Positions 24,000-34,705 of a stretch of 64,000 nucleotides of DNA are shown here, piece after piece. The stretch covers positions 8,984,662-9,048,661 of the forward strand of contig CM034132.1 in assembly GCA_019914995.1 (NCBI GenBank), in the 5' to 3' direction. Every line of letters starts with the position of its first letter. Position 1 is the first letter of the stretch. Under the pieces are notes generated by a model. That model saw only the letters and a list, made by a program, of their open reading frames with translations, made no database searches and was not told where the DNA came from. This DNA comes from Acanthochlamys bracteata (lineage: Eukaryota > Streptophyta > Magnoliopsida > Pandanales > Velloziaceae). The position numbers were made by a program, and so were the translations under genes.

Positions 24000-24823
24000 A
24001 TGAGGTTGGTGAGCTGCAACGGATGCGGAGTGCTTCGTAAAGGTTGCAGTGAAGACTTGCACCATCAGACCATGCCTGCATTGGCTGAAACGCCCTGAAG
24101 CACAAGCCAATACGACCGTCTTTCTCGCAAAATTTTATGGCCGTGCTGGACTTCTCAATCTCATCGATGCCGGCCCTGATCATCTTCGTCCAGGTCAGTT
24201 AGTTTATTCATTCAAACTTTGCTTTCTAAATGCAGTGATGGTTTGCCACTGAATGCGATTGATTGGACCATGCAGCGATATTCCGGTCACTGCTGTATGA
24301 AGGTTGTGGTAGGATTGTGAATCCGGTTGACGGTTCCGTTGGGCTTCTTTGGACAAGCAGCTGGCAACAGTGTCAAGCTGAGCAGTTCTCCGAGGCGAAC
24401 CGATCGCTCGTGCTTCATCCTACACTGCTCTCGCCAGTAGTATCGGTGACTCAAATTTCTCCTTCGTCCAATAACAAAATTAATCATGCGATATACGCCA
24501 TGTCAAACACGGTTGCCTGCACAGGATTTATAACACACGCAACATTTTCAAAGAACTCGTGTTGAAAAACAAGCGTAGTATTTGCTCAACTTCAGCCAGA
24601 CAGCTGCAGGTTATATAGTACAGCCATTGATCAAACAAGCTTACAGCAATCACTGATAGATGAAATATCGACAATGGAAGATGGTAAGAAGAACGAGAGC
24701 ACATTCTCGGTAGAGACTACTCCCGAGTGTTCGCATGTGAGCAAAGCGGATCCTGATCACGGTGATGTTGAGCATTTGGTGCCGGAACTGAGGCTAGGAT
24801 TTCTTTGCGCCAGTAGGTCCTAG
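24000..24823 (+). pseudogene. Class II LBD pseudogene, third copy, two lesions
   Basis: Exon 1 (24000-24193) and exon 2 (24276-24823) keep both splice sites and the LBD intron position. Exon 1 starts MRLVSCNGC and is 194 bases, not 190. Three of the extra bases are one added codon. The fourth is an extra T at 24056/24057 inside the third-fourth cysteine stretch, which shifts the frame and leads to an early TGA. Downstream, the LOB domain ([17 protein letters not shown]) reads in the shifted frame. Exon 2 is in the normal phase ([31 protein letters not shown]), but a TGA at 24563-24565 interrupts it. The same frame then stays open for 85 codons to a family-like end with CSHVSKA and PELRLGF and a TAG at 24821. 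The zinc motif is also altered (GCGVLRKGC in place of GCRVLRKGC). The intact remainder suggests recent loss. Confidence 0.9.
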
Positions 24824-26211
24824 TTCCGGGCATTAAAACTGGGGTCAATTGATGAGCCATGCTTTGTAGAGATTGAGTCTGATTGAATGATAGGTTCTTT
24901 TTTCAGTTTGTCTATCTTATTTCTGCAGTAGTTTTGTTGTAATTAATAAGAATGGTAGGTTTCATTCCAATCTGTTCTTGATTCCTATATAGTTTGTTTT
25001 GAGTTTATGTAAGTGAATAAACGGTGATTGTTACCTCTTGTACATTCTAATTTCCGGAAACAAAGAAGAAAAGTTCTTCAATATATTCTTACTTAAAATC
25101 TTTCGTACAATTTTTCTTTGCAGTGCATATGTTAGTCACTGAAATTCAAAGTAAGTTTCTCTATGTATATATGCTTCTGACAGAAGGAATAATGTAGTGA
25201 AATGTATCTTCTTCTTTTTTCTTCCCAAGAGAAGCCTTGTAATTATATGCGCGCATGGAGAAAAGCTCGCGCAAACAGCTTGTAAATTGCTGCGAAGTAT
25301 TAAGAATTATAACAATAATATGTTGAAGGCTGGGCTGACTTCTAATAATTATGTTAATGGGCCAATTCAGACTGTAACCTGTAGAATTGAGGCCCAAAAG
25401 TTTGCCTCTTCCACTTTGTAATGGAATTTAAGGTTTTGGCATTTGGAAGAAAGAAATAATAGATTTTTCAACAAAGATTAATGTTCTGGGAGTCGATCAC
25501 CAAGTAATCAAAGGGGTTATTTCGGAGTGTTTGCAACGTCTTCTTTTTTAAATTTTTTGTTTCTTAAAAAATCTACTATAGAAACTTTTTTTAAAAATGA
25601 AAAGAACAAAAAAAGTATAAATTGATAATGTATAATAATATGTATCTATTATATTTTATTATTATAGTAAATATTAGATTTTTATTAAAATTTTATTTAT
25701 AATATGAATTAATTTATTTTATTTTATTTTTGTGAAGCATAGATGAATAAAAAAATAAATTGCTGAAGGAATGCAAAGAAGTGTTATATATCAATAAAAA
25801 GCCGATCTATTTAAATCCAATGTATTTCTTAACATAATAATCTTATCATCTTATTAAGGAAAAAAAAGAGCTAATCATGAGAGGGGATGAACAACCAAGC
25901 TGCGGTCCTTATTGATGCCTTTGACTAGTCAAATCTAATCCAAGATTTAGCATCAAATTTAGCATCAAATCTAATCCAAAGATTTTGAAATTTTTTTTCT
26001 AATTTTGTGGGAGGAAGTTTAACTATAAAAAGGGGGGATTGAGATCCAGCGAAGAAGAGCCAACGGAGAGCCGACGGGAAACTTAGATAGAGCCGAACGG
26101 AAGACAGATAAAATATCAGATTAGAGACAAAAATTCTTCATATTTATTTAATTTTTTTTTCCTCATGTTTTATTTTTAATACAATATTATTGTGTGTATT
26201 AATATGAGTGG
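24824..26211. other. Intergenic DNA with a promoter-like stretch
   Basis: No gene is recognised. Around 26024 a TATA-like motif precedes a purine-rich, less AT-rich leader (about 26035-26110). This may be the start of a transcript or part of an unrecognised element. Confidence 0.4.
26024..26032 (+). promoter_or_regulatory. Possible TATA box
   Basis: TATAAAAAG is followed by a G-run and a 70-base leader rich in GAAGAGCC/GAGCCGA-like motifs. No reading frame of note follows, so the role is uncertain. Confidence 0.3.
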
Positions 26212-26541
26212 CTAAATTTTCTAGACTAGAGTTAAAATAAAACCCTAATAAATTTAATTTAACTCTTGAATATTATGTGATGTATAGATTGTTGATTTTA
26301 TGTAAGTTGTTAATTTTTGTTTGAAAGAATATTTAGATGTTAAATTTGCATGCATGATTAGCATTGAATTTTATATCTAAATTTTCTAGACTAGAGTTAA
26401 AATGAAACCCTAATAAATTTAATTTAATTTTTGAATATTATGTGATGTATAGATTGTTGATTTTATGTAAGTTGTTAATTCTTGTTTGAAAGAATATTTA
26501 GATGTTAAATTTGCATGCATGATTAGCATTGAATTTTATAT
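26212..26541. repeat. Tandem duplication of a 165-bp unit
   Basis: Two adjacent copies (26212-26376 and 26377-26541) begin CTAAATTTTCTAGACTAGAG and differ at only a few positions. A third truncated start (CTAAATTA) follows at 26542. The unit carries AAACCCTAATAAATTTAATT. It is non-coding. Confidence 0.92.
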
Positions 26542-27251
26542 CTAAATTATTATATTAATTATGTTTGCGAGGACCAATCGGAGCATAATTACGAATTACA
26601 GGATTAATAACTGTAGTTAATATTTACTGGACCGAAGTGAATGTAACTACATAATTTACGATTTCGCAGAAACTAATGCATTGTTAGTAATTTCTAAATA
26701 AGGAGTTAGAATATCAATAGCGATATGTGATTTTACACTGGATCAAAATTAAAGTCATAATTAAAAATCGTATTTAAGAACTGGACCAAAGTATTAGATA
26801 CAAAATCTTCACAATCATTATAATATATTATCATATTTATTTAAAAATTAAATTAGAAGAATTAGTGATGGATTCTAAAATTTCAGTTATTTGCATACAT
26901 GTTTTCTCGATCTATATGTTACTTTTCGTTCTTACCTCTCGTACACTTTTGATTAGTTTTCACAAACATAACTTTTATTAGATAAAAATTTGAATTAGAG
27001 TTAACAATAATATTTTTGAAACAAACTCGTTATCTACACTATACAGTAAACGATAATTATGCACTTGAGAATAGATTATGATAAAATTACTGAATTTTTC
27101 TTACTTAATTTTGTCTATATTATACATTATAAAATTTTATAAATATATTATTTTATTAACTAAAGAAAGACAAACTTATTTTGACAAAACTCTTAAAAAA
27201 ATCTCTTTTTAAAAAAATATCTTATTTAAATGATTCCAAACAACTCTATAA

Positions 27252-27400
27252 ACAATCTTTGGTTAATTGGTAGTATATTTTTTCTCCAAATAAAAAGTTG
27301 GTGATTCGAAACTGATTTATCTAATTAATCTTGCGGTTTGACACCTCTATTCCTTATTCGAAATTATTGGTTTTGAGAATCCTTACAAAATCCAGCACTT
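27252..27400 (+). mobile_element. Possible tRNA-derived SINE fragment
   Basis: GGTTAATTGGTAG (27261-27273) resembles a tRNA A box and GGTGATTCGAAAC (27300-27312) a B box. Their spacing of about 27 bases between boxes suits a tRNA-like head. No tRNA cloverleaf can be folded around them and no A-rich tail is clear. Confidence 0.35.
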
Positions 27401-28640
27401 CTAAATAAATAATATTAAAATTTCAAAACAATTATTTTTTATTTAAAAAATAATGATAAATAATAACAAAATTTTATGATATAAATTTTTTTATTTTTTA
27501 AACTTTCAAATAAATTTTTAAAATTTTATTGAATAATTAAACAAGTGTTTTTCTTGAACGAGAACAAAAACAAGTCAACCGGATTCCCAAATCCAAATGC
27601 TAACCGACAGAATTGACCCATTTTGCAACTGCTATACCTTCTGCTTCTGCTCAATAGAATTAATTAACTCTGCCGGCTGCTTCTCACACTAATAAGAAGC
27701 AAAGCATATCTTAATTCTATGTTAAGTTTCTTCAAAATTTATTTTTAATTATTTATTTCATATTTGTTAATATATATTTTATAAATATTTAAAAAATTTA
27801 TTTAAAAATTAAAAAATATAAAAAAATTTTACGTAATAAAATTTTTTATTATATATTTTTAATTTTTTAAAATAAAAAAATAAAACTCATTTTAAAAAAA
27901 TTAAAAATATTTTTTATTTCAGAATTTTATAAGCACTACAAAGCGCCTTCTAAATTTCAAAAATTTTACCAAAAAGATCTGAAAGATGAAGCTTTACGTT
28001 GTCTACGAGTGATGTTTTTGAGTAGCATACCCCATTTGTGAACCTCTTTGTCTACGATTTAAGATTATGTTAGCAGAGTGATTATGAACTTTTACAAAAT
28101 TCTTTTTTATTTTATAGTTTTTGATAAAATTTAAATAATATTTAAAATTTTTATTTAATTTTTTTAAAGATACAAAAGAATTATACATTATAAAAATTAT
28201 TTTTTTTAATTTTTAAACTAAATAAATAATATTATTTTTCAAATGTTTCAAAATATTCTTAATTATAAAAAATCTCTAATCCATAAGACTCCAAAACATT
28301 CCTTAGTGACAGTTAGGCAATACTTCTCAATAGCATTTCATTCAAATTATTATCATATTTAAAATATAGTTTATATTATACTTTATAAAAAATTTAATGA
28401 TAAAGAAATAAAAAATTACATCATAAAATTTTATTATTTTAAAAAAATAAAATTTATTCTAAAAAAGTTTTATAATATTTTTTGTTAAAAATATAAATTT
28501 TATAAGCACTCTCAAATTCAAATAAGTCTCACCGCAAGTTACTTGAACATAATAAAATATAATTTATGCTCAATTGAATTTCTTTTAGCCGTTAAGTTGA
28601 ATTTGTTTACGTTTTGTGACAGACGTTCTAAAGAAACTTA

Positions 28641-28760
28641 GAACTTATTTACTTATACTAATTCTAAAAACTACTTTCACTTAAGTTTGTATATTTCGTT
28701 TCATATATTAAGTTTTATAAATTTTAGTTTTGAATTATTTTCAGACAAGTAAATAAACTC
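28641..28760. mobile_element. Short Tourist-like MITE (TTA target duplication)
   Basis: A 120-bp element flanked by TTA at 28638-28640 and 28761-28763. Terminal inverted repeats: GAACTTATTTACTTATACT, against GAGTTTATTTACTTGTCT read inward from the right. Confidence 0.65.
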
Positions 28761-29771
28761 TTAATGTCTTTTGTGCAAGTTAATTTCTTTTTGTTAGAAT
28801 TTGATTTTAGGCTGTATCTAAGCTTCATTTATTAGTTGCAGAAAAATTCAGCGTGAATGGAATTTAATTTGTGCAGCAAAAAATACTTGCCATGATTGTA
28901 GACAAAGTAAAAGAAACTATGAAGTTCGAAATTTAGAAAGTAAAATAGAAGTGTTATTTGATTGACAGAATGTTTTTCTCCTCCAAAATTAGAAGAAATT
29001 GAATAACAACAATGAAGTGTTTTTGTTTGATTCGAAAAGGGTATATGTACATTTTGTCTCTCGTCTTTTTGTTAACACTTGAAACTCAGAGTTATTTTAT
29101 TTGCATCTGAAAATAAGACAAGACATCAAAAAAGTAGCAGAACTGTCAAGGAAGATTATTATTCATCACCAAAACTTAAACCATTAGAAATAAAAAAGTA
29201 AGAAGAAACCGTCTTGATTGTTCTGTGTGAAAGCTTTTACTTGCTGGCCAAATGTTTTGGAAAATTCCCGGGGTTCTCAAATTTTAAAAGTTAAAAATCT
29301 TACCAACAAGTTTCTCTGCTGATCAGAAATTCTTGACCCAAAATTGTTCTGTTATTATTATGAAGTAAAAGAATTTATTCTCTCGTGTGAACAATCACTT
29401 GGCTGAACACAATTATTATCTTTTGTTGAAACTCTCTGTATCACAAGAATCACAACCCAAAAAGAACTACATTTCAACAATAAAGCCATAAACAAACTAT
29501 AGCGATAAAGATGATCACTAAAAAGCAGAGAGTTTCTAACTACAGAGAAAAACAGAGCATATTGATTCATTCAAGAGCCACTCAACTCACTGATTCATTC
29601 TCTATACAAAAGCACAAAATTTTGTCCCAAAATATCCCCGGTTTCCTACTATAAAACAAAACTTTCCAACTTCCGACTCAATAATAATTCATCATTCATC
29701 ATTAGAGGAAAACGGGGATATTTTGGAAATATTAGCGAGAAAAATAGTTCAGTAGCTTAGCTAGCGAGCAT

Positions 29772-30056
29772 TTACCGGTTATGGAGTGGATCAGGACAAC
29801 TAGGAACTCGCCGCTTGTTCTCTTCAACTCCAATTTCTGCTGCCGGCGAAACAGCTACGTTCATTTCAGGCGGTGCTGGTCGTTGTCCGATAACAACTGT
29901 TGTGGTCGTCCCTATCTCTTCGAAATAATTACGCTTACTGTTTTCCGGAATTATTCGAATCGCCATTGATGGTCTGCTACTGTAGTGCAAAGCCAAGAAG
30001 AAGCAAAGTATGATGACAAGAACGAAAACCGACTCCCCTTTCTCTTTTCCTTCCAT
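29772..30056 (-). CDS. CLE27: CLE27-type secreted signalling peptide precursor
   Basis: A single-exon gene of 94 codons; the first ATG is at 30056. The N-terminus MEGKEKGESV is followed by a hydrophobic stretch VFVLVIILCFFLALHY, a signal peptide or signal anchor. After it comes MAIRIIPENSKR, resembling the AIRIFPE block of CLE25/26/27 precursors. A variable middle region leads to the C-terminal CLE motif RRVPSCPDPLHN plus one Arg before the stop. CLE dodecapeptides are cut out and bind LRR receptor kinases at the cell surface. Cys at motif position 6, where most CLEs have Gly, is the mark of the CLE27 group. The two Pro residues at positions 4 and 7 that are usually hydroxylated are present. 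Confidence 0.9.
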   Translation of the reverse strand: MEGKEKGESVFVLVIILCFFLALHYSSRPSMAIRIIPENSKRNYFEEIGTTTTVVIGQRPAPPEMNVAVSPAAEIGVEENKRRVPSCPDPLHNR

Positions 30057-33000
30057 GAAAGCATCTCCCGAGAAAAACAAAAATTCTCACTTTAGTTCGC
30101 CGGAGCTGGTCTTCATTATAGTCTGAGCTCTTGCAGGTACAAACACTACTCACACGCAAAGAATGAGAAGAAAGAGAGGACAGAGTTGATAGTAATGGGG
30201 ATAGATTGTTTACCTAACGTTAGATTTACCACGTGAAGACAAGTTTGAGAACCAAAAACAGTTTCTTTCCATAATACTATCAAATCCTATTTAGATTTTA
30301 CTTATATATTTTGATACAAAATAGTTCACAAATTAAAAACGATAATAATCAAATTACAATGAAAATTTTTAATAAAATAATTATTCACTACTTACCTACT
30401 AATAAGAAAAATCTAATCTTTACCGACTGAAGCAAACAAGCTAACACAAGTTAAAAAATAGTCTGTAAATATAGTTATCGACTGAATAGACATGATTAGA
30501 TAAATAGTAGACAATAATTAGTTCGGATAAATGGCTTGCCGAGTACCGACTGAATTGATGTGATTCAAATCTATTCTAATATTATTCTGTGACGAGATTG
30601 AAGTTCATCTAAAAATTAATTAGAAAATTAATTTATTAATAGTATTTTAAAATTGTTGATAAATAAATATTATTATCAAAGGAAGAAAAGAACGGGTCAC
30701 GGTGGTTTAGAGAATAGATACCGATACGCAGCAATAGGGATGCTGTTAGTGTTTTTGGGAGGTAGCTTCGGAAACAAAACAAATCAAGAGGAACGGCTAG
30801 CGTGGATGACGCGAAAGTGTTTGTTTAAGAGATTAGTTTTGAATAAAAAATATACTTTTTTTGGGTTAAAACTAATAGGAATTATTTGAGAACGTGTTTC
30901 AAAGTTAATTAATTTAGATTTATAAAAGATTTATTTAGTAAAATTTTATATTTATTTATTTCTTTATTTTAATAAAATGTAAAAATGTAATTGTTTCTGT
31001 TTTAAAATATTTTTTCAAAATCATTCTCTAGTACAAGTTTTAGTTGTGTTATTGTATGAACCGTTTGTCTTGTGTTTATTTTGTCACGATGAAACTATTG
31101 AACCTTTGAACCTTATTACTTATTTAGTAGATGCTCGGAAATAATTATAAAATAATTTATTTTAAATAAAAAATATTTTAAACTTTTTAAAATAAATTTT
31201 ATTTTTATTTTATAAAAATAATAATAATAAATTTGTATAACGTAAAAATTTTTTTATTTTTAAATTTACAGTTGAATTTTACTCGATATCTATGTTACGC
31301 ATAAGGAGATGTTAAATTAGTTTATATTATTTATTTGGTAAGTTGAATGATTGTTATATATAAATGTAGGAATCTTTCTCTGTTATTAAGCTAATTTTTA
31401 GCATTAAGTTTTAGTCAAAATCTATTTAAACGTAAATGACACTCAAAATTCGATATCTCATAATTGTGTTTTATGTAGGTACAAGATAAGTCTCACAATG
31501 AAACTATACTTTTATATTTATAAGTTTAAAACTCAATCTAAAACATATTTAAAAGTACTTTTTAAAAAATATTTTATAGAAATTTATAATCTTTAATTTT
31601 TATTTATAAAAATAAAAATAAATAATAACAAAATAAATTTATTTATATTTTTTGCCCAGGTTTTCTGCGGAAGAAATTAACAGAAGAGAAAATATAAGAA
31701 AAATTCAGAAAGCTGGTTTGTATAGTTGATTACTTATAGTTTTTTTTATTCAACCGAGGAGCTACAGCATGCAAATGCAGAAAGTTAGAAGCGGATCATT
31801 AAAAGCTGGCGTTTGTATTAAACGAAACCATTTCTCTTGTCTGTCGTCTTGTGTTCGTCCTCTTCTTCCATTGCTCCTCCATGTTTTCTTGCAAGAAATT
31901 GATCTGTCTGTTAATTACGCTACAGATTATATGACCAAAAATATAACACCCTTTTTTTTATAAACATTTCTATTTTTTCTTAATTTAACTATCCGATTAC
32001 TCACAATTCACCCCCTTTTTTTTGTAAATTACGTATTTATTTTTCATAATTCTTGTCAATTGATATTGAGTTACAATTGCTTCGTTAAAATTGATTGCGT
32101 ACAATTATCTAAGAGGTGACAATATATGATTTAATTGGGTAATTCAAATAAAAACTAACTCATTCATTTATATTTCAATTTGAATTAGACGGTGTACAAA
32201 TTAATTCTAAATTAATCAATAAATTATGAATTCATATTGGATTGAAATTGATCAAAATTGATTAATTTAATTCATATAATCAATTATTTAGTACATATTA
32301 TCTAATATTTAGAATAGTAATATTAAATTTTAATTTACTTCATATATATTTTTACTTAAGTTATTATATTTTGATTAATTTCTTACTTAATTTATAAATT
32401 TTATTAAAATTAATATTTTTGTATTATATATATAATACATAATTTTAATTATTAAATTAATTAATTTGAATTTAATTCGATTATTTAAACAAATTAAATT
32501 ATTATTATAATTTTAATTTATATAAATATATAAATAAAATTAATGTTGAATAATTTTGATCCAATTATTATATAAAACGATTCGAATTTGATATGTTAAT
32601 ATATATTGCCACTGCTATTTGATCATATTAGTTTAAAATAGGAACGCGTGGAAGAAACCTCTCTATCTCTCTTGCATTCTATATACACAATCACACACTG
32701 CCAGTATTCTTCAAAAAACTTCAGTAAGACACTGGTCTTCGCGAATGAAATGGAGATTGGATTCATTATGACTTATTTTGTCCAAATGTTTATCTTTGTT
32801 TTCACAATCATACATGACACACCGTTGCATCACATGCTTGATTAATGTTTGTCATTACAGAATGTTATACACACACTCCTATATATATGTACGTGACTCT
32901 TGTGATAAATTTAAATTTTTTTCTAAACTAATTGATTATAAAAATAGTGACTCCAAATTTTATAAATATTATTTTAAAATTAATAAATAATATGGTACTA

Positions 33001-34705
33001 AATTTTTATTAACACTATCCTTCGGAAGAGTGATTTTTTTTTAATTGATTCAGATTACTTGTCCTATAATGAATTTAAATAAAACAGTCTATTTGTTCTG
33101 AATAAAATTGATTATTTGTTCTAAAATAAAATGAATAATTGTTTTTGAATAAAATAAACTATCTGTTCTAAAATAAAATAGACTGTTTGTCCTAAAATAA
33201 ACAAAACATAATTATTATAAATAAAGTGAATAATAATGTTAGATTTAATCTATATTCTGAATCGATTTAATCCAATCTGTTTTGATACTATATAACAAAT
33301 TTAATATATTTTTCAAACTAATTGGATACGAGAGAAGTAAACCAAAATCTCCATAAATATTATTTTAACATTATTGATAGATAATATGATAATAAATCTT
33401 TCTAAGCAATATGCTTAGTCTTTGTTGAGTTGAAGTGATTGCTAGATTATTTAGGCCATGAGGACATAACAAATCTCTACTGCACTTACATTATTGTATT
33501 TGTAGAGACGGAGGATGATCGTGTTTTAATTTCTTAAGAGTGAGTTTATTAGAAGTAAATTCTATAAACATAAAGCTCGACTAGAAGTAAATTTGATAAA
33601 AATAAAGTTTAAATAATAATTAAAGTACGTGAAATAAAATTTAGAATAAAGTTTTAATAGAAATAGAGTTCAAAATGATTAAGTAGGTCATCTGAAAACA
33701 AAAAGTAGTGTTTGGTCAAATCGAAACATGCCTGTTACGTTTGTGGCTTGCTTAATTTTTCAATTTTCTTGACATATCAACAAATACCCATATTATACCT
33801 ACCCTTTGCTCTTAAACATAACATGCGCATTTTCTTTATATATTATTCACGTTATTACCATGGTAGGTGAATCCATTTAATCTCCTTTGAACTCGATGAC
33901 TTCCCCTTTCGGATAAAAAATTTTCAAACATGGTTACCTACACTCTGAATCCTTTCTTTCAAGACTGGTGTAATAATAAATCTTCATTCGTCGCTAGTTT
34001 ACTTACTTACATCAAAGAACGATATTATAAATCTGTCAACCCACATATGCTAGTAACGAAAAGCTTTCGAGACAACAAAACGAATGCAATGGAATAAAAA
34101 TGAAAAAACGCATCAATGGAAGAATAACTATGATGACATATTTAATGTTTAGCTACATATAATAAAATACACATACTGCACTGGATCAGATCACATTACA
34201 TACATTTGCATAAAAGAAGAACAAAGTTCATATGCTTTTATTTTTATGTTTGCAGTCTTAGGCTTGTTCTTAGATGGAATTGTTGGCGAGCATACAAATG
34301 AACGTGAGATTGAAACGAGTACATTTCATTAATTTTCTGATAATTTTAGCATATACTTGCAGGAAAAAAGTTATCACTACCCTACAAAATGTTTGGGTAG
34401 CAGCAGAGCTTCAACATTAACTTTTGCAAAGCTTTTCTTTTATGGGAAGAAACATATTAACTACGTTCCGTTCCACAAGGCTCAAGTAGACTCACGTAAA
34501 TCATACTATCATACAACTCCAACAGAGCAACATTTGAGCAACACCTTAATACAAGTATTTTCGAAACTATAAAAAGGTATAAGCAGTACAAAATAGACCC
34601 AACCATTCTTCAAAATTTATAGACAACTCAAATAAGAGATACATTACATGATAAATCTTTTTTCAACAGTTTATATTGACAATTTTTACCACTTAAGTAG
34701 CACAG
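30057..34705. other. Intergenic DNA
   Basis: The CLE promoter should lie just after 30056. A possible decayed CACTA end lies near 30386-30570 (CACTAC start and several ACCGACTG motifs). The dispersed composite repeat recurs at 32915-33230. The open frames at 30653-30889 and 31769-31963 show no recognisable features. No gene is recognised. Confidence 0.45.
32915..33230. repeat. Composite dispersed repeat, copy 2
   Basis: It has CTAAACTAATTGATTA, then ATAAATATTATTTTAAAATT, then degenerate tandem units of the form TTGTTCTAAAATAAAAT repeated about four times. The order of parts is the same as at 2160-2450. Confidence 0.5.

Larger units (their letters stand above)
26542..29771. other. Intergenic DNA with small repeats
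   Basis: No gene is recognised. It contains a SINE-like segment (27252-27400), family A-like AT-rich sequence near 27720-27950, and a 120-bp Tourist-like MITE (28641-28760). The part next to 29771 is the 3' flank of the minus-strand CLE gene. Confidence 0.45.

Noticed and set aside
27252..27330. A functional tRNA gene
   Set aside because: Only A- and B-box-like motifs are seen; acceptor, anticodon and T stems do not pair.
30386..30570. A second CACTA element
   Set aside because: ACCGACTG motifs and one CACTAC are present, but no matching TAGTG end could be placed, so it was left as a possible remnant.
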